The notes below the pieces were generated by a model. That model made no database searches. It was not told the DNA's origin and was given only the letters and a program-made list of their open reading frames with translations. Shown here piece by piece: positions 12,358-23,267 of a stretch of DNA of 64,000 nucleotides. This DNA is from Coriolopsis trogii. Lineage: Eukaryota; Basidiomycota; Agaricomycetes; Polyporales; Polyporaceae. Both the position numbers and the translations under genes were made by a program. Each line of letters starts with the position of its first letter. Position 1 is the first letter of the stretch. The stretch covers positions 1 to 64,000 of the forward strand of contig JAHYIO010000001.1 of the NCBI GenBank assembly GCA_020543525.1, read 5' to 3'.

Positions 12358-12943
12358 CTTGGTCCTTGGTCTAGCGAGGGCTTGATCCTACCGCGCCGTC
12401 GCCTTTTGAGGTGGCCGTTCGGGACACGGAAGAGTCGTACAGTGGCCGAACGGAGTCGTCGCACCACAGGCACGTCCTCGTCATGTGTGTATTTCGAGCC
12501 CCTCGTATCATGCTGCTCGCTGTCGCGGAGGCTACCGCACATGACGGCTCTGGAGGGAGGGCGAGAGTGGTCGATGCGGGGATATTCCCATGTTTATCCG
12601 CGTCGTTGCAGGGATGAGCCGCTCATCGCGTGAGCGAGGTTGAGTACAATGACAGGAATCCCGAAGATGGACCGGGAGGATTACACCTCGTTCGAAGAGG
12701 TGGAGGGGTTGCGAGTAGACAGACAGTGAAAGGCCCAAGAAAGATTGAGATGACAGGATCGGAGCACCTCCCGTTAAAACCTCGGACTCGGAGTGGGCAG
12801 TGGAATAACAATGATTGGCCCTATACAAATTAAAGAACGTTGAAACCGTAACGGAAGATAGACTTACGCGCATCAGACTTTCTCGAAGTGCCAGACTTCC
12901 CTACTCTTCTTGTGTTTGCGGTGCCGCGTGGAGCATTTGAATG
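12358..12943. other. Upstream region of the GH44 gene
   Basis: Contains the GH44 promoter. No convincing TATA box, RNA gene or repeat seen, and no coding sequence is supported here. Confidence 0.4.
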
Positions 12944-13544
12944 CTAGAAGTCGCGGAACATGATGTTCACGGGCAGGTCACCGGAAAAGCCTTTCAAAGC
13001 AACGTCCTCAGCCGTAAACAGCATCCATAAGCGGGTGCCTGGGCGGAGCGTAGTAGGTCCGCCAGTACCGACAGAGAAGTCGTCAGAGCAATGGTCTGGC
13101 ATCGTGAGGCCCCTACTAGGCCTGGAAGATCGCGATGAGCTGAAAGACTTGTTCCTTTCAGCTGCAAGTTTGGTGAAGCATCCGCAAGACGCAAAAGTAG
13201 GATATATTTGAACTCTCTATGGTGAGTTGCGAGTCGCGGCGTCCGTCCGTGACGTCTGGTGGCAATCCGACATGCCACAACCTATGCAGAACTCACCTCA
13301 AGCCAGAGCCTCATTCTCCATGCACATCCATAGCCCGAGCACTGCATGCACGTACCAACGAATGCGCGTTGAGCTTTGCCTTGCCCTCGGTGACCACACC
13401 CGGATCGACGTCGAGGTCAAACGCGCAGAGACGCCCACGCTGGAGGAATACTTGGCGCTTACCGGTAACAACCGGCAGGGAGGGTAAGTAGACTGTAGTG
13501 GTACACAAACTGAACCGCGATATGCACACGGCCAAGGAATACAC
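12944..13544 (-). CDS. Possible small hypothetical gene
   Basis: A minus-strand stretch ending at a TAG (12944-12946) reads plausibly as protein, with SDDFSVGTGG and a C-terminal KGFSGDLPVNIMFRDF. Upstream on the same strand, about 13370-13490 gives FDLDVDPGVVTEGKAKLNA followed by a good GTACGT donor. The pieces could not be joined in one frame, and the plus strand of 13227-13487 is also open, so strand and structure are uncertain. No family recognised. Confidence 0.25.
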
Positions 13545-13569
13545 TCAGACATTGGCCAACAAATCATGC

Positions 13570-14576
13570 TCAGCTCTTGATCGGCTTTGTGAAAGCGCGC
13601 CAGAAGAGCCACAGCGTGATCGTACGCGGGATCCACAGGAGCACCCAGTAGAGCCTCGTCTTCGCGCCCAGGATCATATACCGCGGCGGCTTCTTCTGCA
13701 AGCTCTTCGCGACTACCCGCCGCGCGTATTCATCCGCAGGCATCGCGTCCGGAGTCTGGCTGGCGTAGATCCGAGCCAGGATATTCGGCAGGTACCGCCT
13801 ATAGAGCGAGTCCTCCGGAAGCCCAGGGAACGCCGCCGCCTGGTTGTCAGACAGGTTCGAGCGCACGCCGCCCGTGGCAACGAGAAGGACGGAGACGTTG
13901 AGAGGAGTACACTCCATATACAGCGTGTCGGTGAGCGAGTGCATCGCCGCTTTCGTGGACGCGTAGATGCCGGCCCAAGGGGTGGGTCTGGTCAGAGAGC
14001 AGTCAGCCTGGTGTGCGACAGGGGTGGCCATGCACCGCACATGTATGCGCCAATAGAGCTGATGTTCACGATCGTGCCGCTCTTGCGCGCGGCCATGTGC
14101 GGGATCACGGCCTTGCACATGCGGATGACGGAGAAGACATTCGCGTCGTACGTCTTCTCTATCCTCTCCAAAGAGACGTCGATCACAGGCCCTGCAAGAT
14201 TGTCAGCATTCACTTTCGTACGCACAGAATCCGTACCAGCCTACCGACGCAGAGGACCCCCGCGTTGTTCACGAGCACGTCGATGCGGCCCTCTTTCTCG
14301 ATGATGGTGTTCACGACGTCCCGGACGTTGTCATCGTTCGTGACATCAAGGACCAGTTTCTCGATATTCTCCTGTGTGAACTCGCGCATAGCCTCCAGCC
14401 TTCGTGCCGTCGCGTAGACCTTGCAGCCGCATGCCGCGTACTCTGCACACCTATTAACGAGTAAAGCGCGTCAATAGCTCTCAATTTCAACAACCCAATA
14501 CGGCCACTCACAGCGCGGATCCTATTCCGCCATTCGACGAGCCCGTCACGAGGACGACTGGAGGGTGCGAGGACAT
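13570..14576 (-). CDS. AYR1: Short-chain dehydrogenase, AYR1-like (1-acyl-DHAP reductase family)
   Basis: ATG at 14576 starts MSSHPPVVLVTGSSNGGIGS, the Rossmann glycine motif in the TGxSxGGIG form seen in Ayr1 proteins. Next come LDVTNDDNVRD, LVNNAGV, the serine motif GTIVNISSIGAY and the catalytic YASTK. The C-terminus has basic residues and a hydrophobic stretch (LYWVLLWIPRTITLWLFW) suited to ER or lipid-droplet membrane anchoring, as known for Ayr1. Introns lie near 14460-14515, 14195-14245 and 13985-14045. The usual role is NADPH reduction of 1-acyl-dihydroxyacetone phosphate in phosphatidate synthesis. Other SDR substrates are possible, since such proteins are often annotated by similarity only. 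The catalytic residues are intact. Confidence 0.82.
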
Positions 14577-14841
14577 CGTGGTCAGAGAGAAGGAGTCGTG
14601 GTGGCCTGTTGACTGTTCGCAACCGACGTCGGAAGTTGCCGATCCCCCACTCACCACCGCCCAAACCCTCTCTTCTTGGCATTCTACCATCCTCTGTGTA
14701 CTCAGCAACATCGCGCCCTGCTCATCGAGGACCGCCAAATATCCGTCAATTAGACCTGCACGACTAGTGTACTGAATATAAAATAAGACTCGTCGTGCGA
14801 GCGTGCCTTCCTTCGAGTCCCAACCAGCGTGCACAAAACCA

Positions 14842-16102
14842 TCAGTTCCGGTTCAGGGGCTTCCTCATCATACGCGGGGCGTGGATAGCAGTCGCAGACG
14901 ACGACGACGAGCTCCCCGTATCGCACACCGCCGCGCATAGCTGGTTGAATCCCTGCCGGAAGTACGTCGACATCGCAAGCGGCGACGTCGACCCGTCCGG
15001 CACGACCACGCACTGCGCATTGCTGATCGCTGAGCCCCACGCAACACACAGTCAGCCCTCTGCTCTGGAGGTGAGGGCAAGGGGACGCACAGTTCTCCTT
15101 GGCGGCCTCCTCGGCGGCCATGTCGAGCAGGTTGCGCTCCCCGGGCTTGTTCTGGCTGTACCGCGCGTTGAACTTGACCGTCTTCTTGATCGCCTTGTAC
15201 GTCGCGACGTTCAGCGGGAGCGGCTCGGACAACACGAGGAATGTCAGGCCGTCCGAGCATGCTGAGGGGGCGCCGTCAGCCCATGCCATTCGTCAAATCA
15301 CATCAACGGGACTCACGGGGAGTAGTCAGCGAGCCGGTGTACTGGTAGAGCTTCGTCGTCTGCAGCGCGTTCGCGACGACCCCAAAGTCGAGCGGGCCCG
15401 TCTTCGTGACCGTGCCGGGCTCGGCGATGTCCTGGATGTTCTGGACGACGCTCGTGAGGAGCGCCGTCGACGAGCCGTCCTCCGTCAGCTCAAACGGCAG
15501 CGCGATGACGGCGAGGTCTCCGTCTAGCGTACGCACGCACGCACGGAGGTCAGCACGTGAAGAGAAAGGCATAATCTGAAACACGCCGCGCACCAGCGGT
15601 CTCGTGCACCATGTGCACCTCGAGCGGATAATACTCGTCGTTGATCCGGTGCTCACTCGGGGTGTGGAAGTGGAACTGCTTGAGCGTGTACACCTTCCCG
15701 GCGAAAGCAGTCGTGCCCCCCGCCACGACCTCGATCGTCGAGCCCTGTCGCATCCCCCAGTGAGCATCCCACCCCAGCTCGTGCACGAACCACCCGGGAG
15801 CGCACCAGGTTCTCGAACTCGGCCTCCTCGACGTTCGTGAAGTTCACTTTGGGCGCCTCGGTGGCGAAGGGGATAGAGTCGTCGATGACGATGGGCGACT
15901 GGAGCTTGCTCGACGCGCATTTCGCGTTCTTGGAGTCGAGCGCTGCCCAGTTGAGAGGCCCGGTCGCGCCGGTGTACCCGAAGGTGGAGACTGCGACCTT
16001 GCCCTCCTCGCGTCGGTGGAGGTAGGTGTTGTGCATGCAGTTGGCGGAGACCTGGGTCGCGAGAAGCGCGAGGGCGAAGACGGTACGCGAGGAGGAAAAC
16101 AT
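14842..16102 (-). CDS. Secreted alpha-carbonic anhydrase, copy 1
   Basis: ATG at 16102 gives a signal peptide (MFSSSRTVFALALLATQVSA) and a mature start NCMHNTYLHRREEGK. Zinc-ligand motifs of the eukaryotic alpha class are present: the two His of FKQFHFH-type sequence (LKQFHFHTPSEH) and the third in LEVHMVHE. Other family parts are LQSPIVIDDS, YQYTGSLTTPP and CSDGLTFLVLSEPLPL. Introns lie near 15740-15808, 15525-15595, 15255-15320 and 15020-15090. The tail after the last Cys ends MRKPLNRN. The enzyme hydrates CO2 outside the cell. It is clearly paralogous to the gene at 26165-27562 (nearly the same exon layout), but the C-terminal tails are unrelated. Confidence 0.9.
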
Positions 16103-17254
16103 GGTGGGTATAGCAAAAGAGTGTGTGGGGGGCGGCTTATGTGGCAGAGGATATGAGGGAACGGAGGGGGCGTGCGGAGCAGGCCTATGATAGGGCTTTT
16201 GAAGGCTGTTCGCGAGGCCGTCCGACTGCAATCTAGCACAGACTAAAGGCGTTCCTCGCCGTTCGCTTGTGGGTGCTAAATTAGCTCACCGTCGAACCGA
16301 GCGTTCGTGATGCACGGCGCACCATGAGCATCCGAGTCGAGGTCGAATTGATGGGGGCAAGCGGGATGCGTGCCCGGACATACGCGGATTTGTATATACT
16401 CGAGACTGACTATAAATAGGTGTTAGGTAGGCCTCCTGCTCTGTGCACGGGTGTGGTCGGCTGCAGCGCGTCGAGGGAGGGTAAGCATAGGATGGAACAG
16501 CAACTGTCTGCTTGCCCCGGATGCATCGCTCGCAGCTCGGGCACTGGCAGTCTGGCAAAGCACGGACGCACGCACACATAGTTTGAGACAAGTTCGGACA
16601 AGGCCTGCCGTCCTCAGAAGCGTCGCGCGTCGCCCGGGCACATACGACATCGCGAGCGACCAGGCCTGATCTTCGCGAGGCTACGAAGTCCAGCGCACAT
16701 AACTGAGACTCACGACATGCCGCAGGCGATGTAGAACGCTCGTATGTACAGCTCCGGTGCTCGCAAAATCCGTAGCCAGATGATGCAATGGGACTCACCT
16801 GGAAGTCGGCAGGAAACACACAGATTTCCCGCACCGCCATGCATCGCACACCATATGCGCCTTGTTAGGTCCTCTCTTGGGTCCCTCCCACTGCGGCTCG
16901 TCCGTTCTTCTGGCAAGAACGATACGGAGAAGTTGAGGTGCTACTATATGTTGCACGTTACAGACTTGCAGCTGTCGCGTTCTGTCGGCGCCCGAAGCTC
17001 CAGCGGACATGACCGTGCGGAGTGCCGGGATTTGGAGCTCCGCAAGAGGCACTCCATCCTCCGACGAGTCCTCTCCAGATACGTCCGTGAACAACCTCAA
17101 TCAAACACGACTGTGGTCGCTCATTCATTCGCACTCTATCTTGAAGATGATGCTCTACATCAAGGGCAGTCCAGAGATACGGTCGAATTGCCTTCCTTTT
17201 GTCTGTCAGCAGGAAGCCTTCCTCCATGGCTCTCCAGTACTTCCTTCTCCTCCT
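16103..17254. other. Carbonic anhydrase 1 promoter and left end of the tandem array
   Basis: The first part is the promoter side of carbonic anhydrase 1. From about 16990 on, the DNA resembles the flanks of the other array units: GGAGCTCC followed by ACTCCATCCTCCGA occurs here near 17033-17062 and again near 18750-18780, and GATGATGCTCTACATCA recurs near 20704. No further gene is supported. Confidence 0.5.
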
Positions 17255-17818
17255 TCACTTGCGGATGTTCCTTTCCCATTCCGGCCTAACAAAGTACCGC
17301 CCTGCATCTGCTTGCATCTCATCGACGCATCTCGCCACCCATTGCGATGTGCGATCTATGTCAAGACCTTTGAACGCTCCGTAAACAAGCTAATCAACCC
17401 AAACAAAGAATCCCGACATCTGCATCAGTACCGACATACCAGTTGCGGTCGACGTTCACTGGTGGGTACGTACGTTCAGAAACTTGCCATCCACGATGTT
17501 CTGGGGCCACGTAACGCATCCCAACTCGAGCCATCCATCGTATCCTGACAGTCTGGCCTCGAACTCCGCCTCTGTCAGCTCGCTTTGAAGAACGGTGGAG
17601 TTTCCATATTCATCGCCGAGCTCAACACGGTACCTCAGCGCCATCCGGTACGTCGGCGACCTCTCTACTAATTTTGCGGCCCATCCTCCGAGTCGGATGG
17701 ACGGCTTCTTGTGACGGACGATCCATTCGTATTTGCCGCCTTCCCATCCGAGTATGATTGGTACGCATTTCCGATGCGTGCAACGGGTTTCGGTGGCCTC
17801 CGGTAGACGTTGATACAT
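17255..17818 (-). CDS. Unknown small protein, array copy A (C-terminally truncated)
   Basis: Two exons join in phase 0: 17818-17474 and 17389-17255, giving about 159 residues. It starts MYQRLPEATETRCTHRKCVP, then ILGWEGGKYEWIVRHKKPSI, LSGYDGWLELGCVTWPQ and, in exon 2, SQWVARCVDEMQADAGRYFV. It is homologous along its length to the genes at 18933-19656 and 20717-21340. I do not recognise the family; no signal peptide or membrane segment. The reading stops at a TGA directly after RNIRK, where copy B reads RELKKQ. A one-base loss explains it, because the next frame keeps the array-type tail (RLPADRQKEGNSTVSLDCP). So this copy has either shortened recently or is decaying. Confidence 0.6.
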
Positions 17819-17908
17819 GATTAGGGGTGGAGAGGTGCCAGAGGGAGTTCAAGCGATGGTGAGACGTTGGAAGTGGGTATTGTTCGTGTGCCGCTCGAAA
17901 TCCTGAGC

Positions 17909-17914
17909 TATATA
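17909..17914 (-). promoter_or_regulatory. TATA box of array copy A
   Basis: TATATA about 93 bp upstream of the copy A ATG, set in CTATATACCCCAC. The same block stands before copies B and C, so the promoter was duplicated with the gene. Confidence 0.6.
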
Positions 17915-18289
17915 CCCCACGCGTGGCGGGATTCTTGATGCTCAATGTGTTTTGTACAGAATGGGTCTCAGCACCGATGGTCAGGACGCAGCCACTGTAC
18001 GTTGTGTCATGACATAGGTTGCGCTGAGACACCGTCCACCAAGGTTTGCAGCGCATGGTATCCGACACAAGGATGACATCCGCTGGGGTTCTGAATTGTA
18101 GTTGATGACTCTGGCACTGGCGACGAGCCTGACATAGCTGAATCGCTGCCCAGTGACAGCTCACAATAATGCCTCTTTAATTGTGCTCTGCACCATCTCG
18201 TCCTCGAGCACCCGGGCGGGCTGAACAATAACTGAACGGCAACAATCGAAACTAACGGACGAGCATACGCAACCGCCATCCATATGTCA

Positions 18290-18545
18290 CTATGTCACTT
18301 CTGACGTTTGTATGTTTCAACAAGGCGACGAAGACCTCCGAGTCTCGTTCCAAGACCGCCGGCCCCTGCACGCGCGCCGCATCCGGAGTCCCATCTCCGG
18401 CACCCGAGCCTCCCCTCATACGCCTCGTATCTCTCCCTGATCCCGAGCTCCCCTCCTCGACTCCTTCCCCCGCCCGCGCGTCCATCTTTCCGTAGCTTTC
18501 CTTCCTTTTCTTTCAGAACCGCGCGCTGCTGTGAAGATACGGGCG
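18290..18545 (-). pseudogene. Decayed 3' fragment of FPP synthase (array unit A)
   Basis: About 240 bp aligns by eye to the last exon of the intact FPP synthase at about 21896-22145. Shared blocks include AAGGCGACGAA, the Ala/Glu/Tyr codons of CTCATACGCCTCGTA, CCGATCCC-type runs with CAGCTCCCC, and ACCGCGCGCTGC. Indels and stops remove any reading frame. It lies upstream of copy A in the same order as intact FPP synthase lies upstream of copy C, so it marks a tandem duplication breakpoint inside the FPP synthase gene. Confidence 0.65.
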
Positions 18546-18932
18546 CTCTCATTTCCTGTCTCGTACCACTATATGCTTGCCGCTTACGCGTCTCTTGTAT
18601 TCCATCTCGACTCTCATCCTTTCACACTGCTACTCATCCACCCGGCTGCCGGCAAATACGTACCAAAGCAGCGTCTATATTCTGTATATAAGTTACTCTC
18701 CGGGGACGATCCTGACCGTGCCTAAATATCCAGCGGACAAGACCAGGGATTGGAGCTCCCTGAAATGTACTCCATCCTCCGAGTCTGCTGCGAGTCGGCT
18801 CACCACTCTTGATGCGCACAGGCTCGTATGGGAACAACGTCAGTCAAGAACGGTCAAAGACTGATGGTCGCTCATTCAGTGTTCGCACTCCATCTAGTAT
18901 GGTATGAACTGATGCCATGACACAGATATACA

Positions 18933-19656
18933 TCAGCCGCGACCCAGGGATCTGGTGGACCCGCCTGCCTTCTCTGTGTAAGCAGGAAGCTCCTCGACGG
19001 GGGATGAGCTCTCCTTCTCCAGTGCTTCCGAAGTCTTCTGCTTCTTCAACTCGCGGATGTCCGTCTTCCACTCCGTCCATATGTAATACCGCCATGCATC
19101 CGACTCGACAGTCTGCATCTTCTCAACGCACTTTGCCACCCATTGAGACTCAGACATGCGGATGCCGCCGCCGCGGCGGAACTCGCGATCCACAAGCTAT
19201 CCAGAAAAACGAAGCTTCAACGTCAGTACCCGCTAACGCCACCGCATGGTAATCACGTACTGCCATGAACTCTTTTGCCAGCTGCGATCGAGGCCAAACC
19301 ACGCATCCCACCTGCAGCCACCCGTCGAACGACGACATGAGGTAGTTGAAATGTGCCGCATCCAGCTCGCGCTCAAGGATTGCTTGCATCATCGTACCGT
19401 CACCGTGCCAGCCGTTCTCCACCCGATAGGCCAGCGCGACCGCGAGCGGGTTCGCTTTGATAATCACGTGAGATATGTAATTGCTTTGCGAGCCTTCCAT
19501 CAGCGTAGCCGCCGTAGGCTCCGCACGCAGGTAGCCTCCGTCCCTGTGATGGAGGATCCATTGATATTGTTTGCCTTCCCATCCGAGCAGGAGTGGCACG
19601 CATTCTGAGTGCCCGCATTTGGTGGTGTAGGCTGGTGGACGTCTTTGCCAGTACAT
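18933..19656 (-). CDS. Unknown small protein, array copy B (longest copy)
   Basis: Exons 19656-19261 and 19196-18933 join in phase 0 (donor GTACGT, acceptor GATAG) to give about 219 residues. Features shared with the other copies are the Cys near the start (TKCGHSECVP), LLLGWEGKQYQWILHH, MSSFDGWLQVGCVVWP, and in exon 2 SQWVAKCVEKMQTVESDAWR. It has an extra charged segment (LKKQKTSEALEKESSSPVEE) before the shared end LPAYTEKAGGSTRSLGRG. No known domain recognised. It is the most diverged of the three, and its open frame after long divergence suggests selection on the protein. Confidence 0.65.
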
Positions 19657-19735
19657 GATGAGGAGCCCGCCGGGGGAGGTAGGAGTAGGGTTCGAGTGTG
19701 AGAGATGTACAGGATCACGGCTCAGGATTCTAAGC

Positions 19736-19741
19736 TATATA
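19736..19741 (-). promoter_or_regulatory. TATA box of array copy B
   Basis: TATATA about 82 bp upstream of the copy B ATG, in the same CTATATACCCCAC block as the other two copies. Confidence 0.6.
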
Positions 19742-20037
19742 CCCCACTCGCAGGTGTCTCAAAGCTCAACGTGTCTTGTCCTGTCTGGGTCTCGTCACAA
19801 TGCAGGCCACAGCCACTGACAACCGCCACTGTGGTCCTTTTGATTATTGACGCCACTGACGACTCACATTCCACGTCTAGATCGTTGCGCAGCGAGTGTC
19901 TACAATGAAGCCTGTATAATTACACCCCGCGGCATCTCGTCCTCGAACACGAACAGGCTGAACAATACATGAACGGCAACAATGGACTCGACGGAGGAAC
20001 GGGCAAGTGTCGACTTCGGCCATATATATGACACCAC

Positions 20038-20185
20038 CTCACTTCTGATGTCTGTGCACCTTGTCCACGAACCACGAAGGCGACGAAAACCCTCCGTCTC
20101 GACACCACTGGCCCCTGCGTGCGCCCATCTGAAGTCGCCGGCACCCTTCCCATCATCCCCGAGATGCGCGCATACACCTCTCGGC
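20038..20185 (-). pseudogene. Decayed 3' fragment of FPP synthase (array unit B)
   Basis: About 150 bp resembles the extreme 3' end of FPP synthase (21896-22050): a CTTGTCCA block, AAGGCGACGAAAA, CTCCGTCTC-AC-ACCAC and CGCGCATACACCTC. No open frame remains. It has the same position relative to copy B as the fragment at 18290-18545 has to copy A. Confidence 0.55.
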
Positions 20186-20716
20186 CCGCTCATAGTCCTG
20201 CATGGAGAATGCCCGCCCACAAGGGGCTTTTGGCAACCGCATAGTACATCCACTATGCAGCGGGCTCATAGTCGACCGCACTTCGCTGTCGCTCTCTACA
20301 ATCATCGTCACCACCACTCTCTCGTCATGTCGACTAGCGCAGACGGTGCAGAGTGCACTGCGGCGTCGTTCCTCGATCATGGTTGCTGTGGTATCATATG
20401 TATTGCTCGGATACACCGGCGTACTTATCGCGAACCTAACAGACGACGGCGTACAACCTCTTCGACTTGTTGTCAGTCCCAATCGAATCATTGACCGCGA
20501 TGGTGTAACAGAGCGTAGTGGCTACTTGGTCAGTGGGGTTCGTGATCCGCTGACTACGGTACTATTATTGCGGAGATGCAGTTGAAAAGCTAGTGCCAAC
20601 GAGTCTCCGAGTCTCTCCCTCTCCCGAATCGTCCGGTAAGTGAACGACTTGGTCAGTCAAAAATGATTGATGACTCATGGATCGTTCGTATTCTATCTTG
20701 CAGATGATGCTCTACA

Positions 20717-21340
20717 TCAGAGGCGGTCCGGAGATCTGGTCGAATAGCCTACTTTCTCCCTGTAAGCAGGAAGCGCTCCGAATCCGCTCCAGTCCGGCCT
20801 AACAAAGTACCGCCCGTCATCTGCCTGCATCTCATCAACGCATTTCACCACCCATTGCGATGTGCGATCCACGTCAAGGCCTCCCAACGCTCTGTCAGTA
20901 AGCTATTCAACCCAAACAAAGAATCCCGACATCTGCATCAGTACCGGTATACCAGTCTCGATCGACGTTGACTGGTGTTCACGTACGTTTAGAAACTCGC
21001 AATCCATCAAGGACTGAGCACTATTAATGCATCCCAACTCGAGCCATCCATCGTATCCTGACAGTCTCGCCTCGTACTCCACCTCTGTCAGCTCGACTCG
21101 ATAAACGGTGGGTGTTCCTTGATCTCCATTGCATTCGTCGCGCTCGGCACAGTACATCATTGCCATCGGGTGCGTCTGCGAGCTCCCTCCTGATCTCGGG
21201 GCTTGCCCTCCGCGTCGGATAGACGGCTTCTTGTGACGGATGATCCATTCGTATCTGTCGCCTTTCCATCCGAGAATAAGCGGTACGCATATCCAATGCG
21301 AGCAACGGGCTTTGGTGTCGTCCGGTAGACGTTGATACAT
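20717..21340 (-). CDS. Unknown small protein, array copy C
   Basis: Exons 21340-20987 and 20902-20717 join in phase 0 for about 179 residues. It starts MYQRLPDDTKARCSHWICVP and contains ILGWKGDRYEWIIRHKKPSI and LSGYDGWLELGCI; exon 2 has SQWVVKCVDEMQADDGRYFV and ends LPAYREKVGYSTRSPDRL. It is closest to copy A, and their upstream regions are also close to identical. It lies directly downstream of intact FPP synthase on the same strand, which is the ancestral arrangement implied by the array. Function unknown. Confidence 0.65.
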
Positions 21341-21430
21341 GATGAGGGGTGGAGAGGTGACAGAGGGAGTTCAAGCGATGGCGAGACGTTGGAAGTGGGT
21401 ATCGTTTGTGTGCCGCTCGAAATCCAGAGC

Positions 21431-21436
21431 TATATA
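21431..21436 (-). promoter_or_regulatory. TATA box of array copy C
   Basis: TATATA about 93 bp upstream of the copy C ATG, within CTATATACCCCACGCG, identical to the copy A context. Confidence 0.6.
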
Positions 21437-21893
21437 CCCCACGCGTTGCGGCTCAATGTGTCTTGTGCAGGGTGAGTCTCGTTAAAGTCAGGCCCCAGCC
21501 ATTCTACATTGTGTCAAGACATAGGTTGCGCTGAGACACCGTCCACCAAGGTTTGCAGCGCATGGCATCCAACATGACATCCGCTAGGGCCCTGCATTTC
21601 AATTGACGCCTATGTCACTGGCGAGGAGCATTCCGTGGTCGAACCGCTTACAGTTCACCATAATGCTTCTCTAATTGTGTCCTGCGCCATCTCGTCTTCG
21701 AGCGCTTCGCAGCTTCCGACATTAGAATGTCGACGTCACCTACTGTGGCCCTGCATTCCTGTCACTACCAATGGCAGTGGCGACTAGCATTCCAAGGTCC
21801 AAGCCTTGCGCGCAGCGACGAGGGGAACACGCGCGAGAAATAAAAACGAACGAACAGCACCGACCGAGACTGACCCGACGACCATCCTCACGT

Positions 21894-23267
21894 TTACTTC
21901 TGCCGCTTGTAGATCTTGTCCAAGAAGGCGACGAACACCTCCCGTCTCAGCACCACCGGCCCCCCACGCACCGGCCCATCCGGAACCTCCGGCACCCTCT
22001 CGATGAGCCCCAAGACACGCGCACACGCCTCGCGCTCATACGCCTCGTACCTCTCCCCGATCCCCAGCTCCCCATACACCTCCTTCACCCTCCGCTCCCT
22101 CCGCGCCTCCTTCCGGCCATAGTTCGCGTCGAGCACCGCGCGCTGCGCGGGCGTGGCGAGCGCGAGCGCGGTCGCGATGCACCACGAGCACTTGTTGTCG
22201 ACGATGTCCGTGCCGAGCTTGCCGAGCACCGCGGGCGGCGCCGCGTAGTCGAGGAAGTCGTCCTGGACTTGGAAGTACTCGCCGAGCGGGATGAGGATCG
22301 ACTGCGCGAGTGCGTATGGGTCTGATTCGGGGGGTGGGGTGGAGGTGGGGGAGGTGGAGGGGGAGGGGATGCGGCACATGTGCATGGCGAGGGCGACGGG
22401 GAGGTAGAAGGAGTAGTACGCCGTCTTGTACACGACGATCTTGCGGTGTCTGAGGATGGGGCGGGTGTGGGTGAGCGAGAGCGAGAGCGGATGGAGGGAC
22501 GCGCGCTGTGTGGACGTACTTTTCGAGTGAGAACTTGCTCAGATCGACGTGTGTCTCGGAGGCGGTGGTCAGGTCGATGAGCTGTCCGATCTCGGTCTTG
22601 AACGTGGTCTAACGTTCGCACATTAGTCTCGTGCCTCTGACTGCGTGTGTATGCGCAAGGCCAGACTCACGTCGTGGAAGAGCTCGAGCACGTCGACGTA
22701 GTATGGCTCGGCACGGATGTACTTTTTGAGGAGGTAGTAGATAGCGCCTTCGAGCATGCAAGCGTCGTTGATAGCGATCAAACCCACTTCCTCTATGCGG
22801 TAGTAGCAGGGTTGGCCACGGCGAGTGACGGAGCGGTCCATGATGTCGTCCGTCACGAGCAGATAGGCTTGAAGCTATGCGTGGATGTGAGACTCGGGGC
22901 AAATCGAGTACCGCGACACGATGAAAGCGGAAATTGTGCAAAGGAGCACGTACGAGCTCGATGCACCATCCGAGGAGGGACGCGTTGAAGTGCTCCTCAT
23001 CGGTGAGCTCGCGGCCTTGCAGGATTCGCACCGTGTCCACGACGGAGAGTCCCCGGTTGAGCTTTCCGCCGGGAACGTTGTAGTCGAGGTTCTGCAAACG
23101 GCTCAGTCCTGACGCAACACACAGGACAGCGCGTGACGCACACGCTGGAACCAGGCGATCGTGTCCGGCGGGAGACCTCCCCTCTTCATGTAGTCGAGCA
23201 GTTCATCGCGCAGGACGGGGTACACAGCCTCGAACCTTGCTTTCTCGGACTTTGCGGAGTTGGCCAT
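21894..23267 (-). CDS. ERG20: Farnesyl diphosphate synthase
   Basis: ATG at 23267 ([20 protein letters not shown]); TAA at 21894-21896 after DKIYKRQK. It condenses IPP with DMAPP and then geranyl diphosphate to make FPP for sterols, dolichol, ubiquinone and sesquiterpenes. Family motifs in order: [38 protein letters not shown] (first Asp-rich motif), [29 protein letters not shown], and [13 protein letters not shown] (second Asp-rich motif). Introns lie near 23100-23145, 22870-22955, 22610-22670 and 22440-22520. Oddity: between ALAMHMC and DPYALAQ is a Pro/Ser/Thr-rich insert ([17 protein letters not shown]) that normal FPP synthases lack, unless part of it is a cryptic intron. The 3' end of this gene was copied twice into the array at 18290-20185. 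Confidence 0.92.

Noticed and set aside
12545..12580. Two SYGGRG-type motifs (CTGGAG, GCGGGG) upstream of GH44, as for carbon-repressor CreA sites
   Set aside because: The motif is so short that it is expected often in GC-rich DNA; no paired arrangement supports it.
21771..22325. Plus-strand open frame of 184 codons
   Set aside because: Antisense to the FPP synthase last exon; Arg/His/Leu-rich with no pattern of its own.
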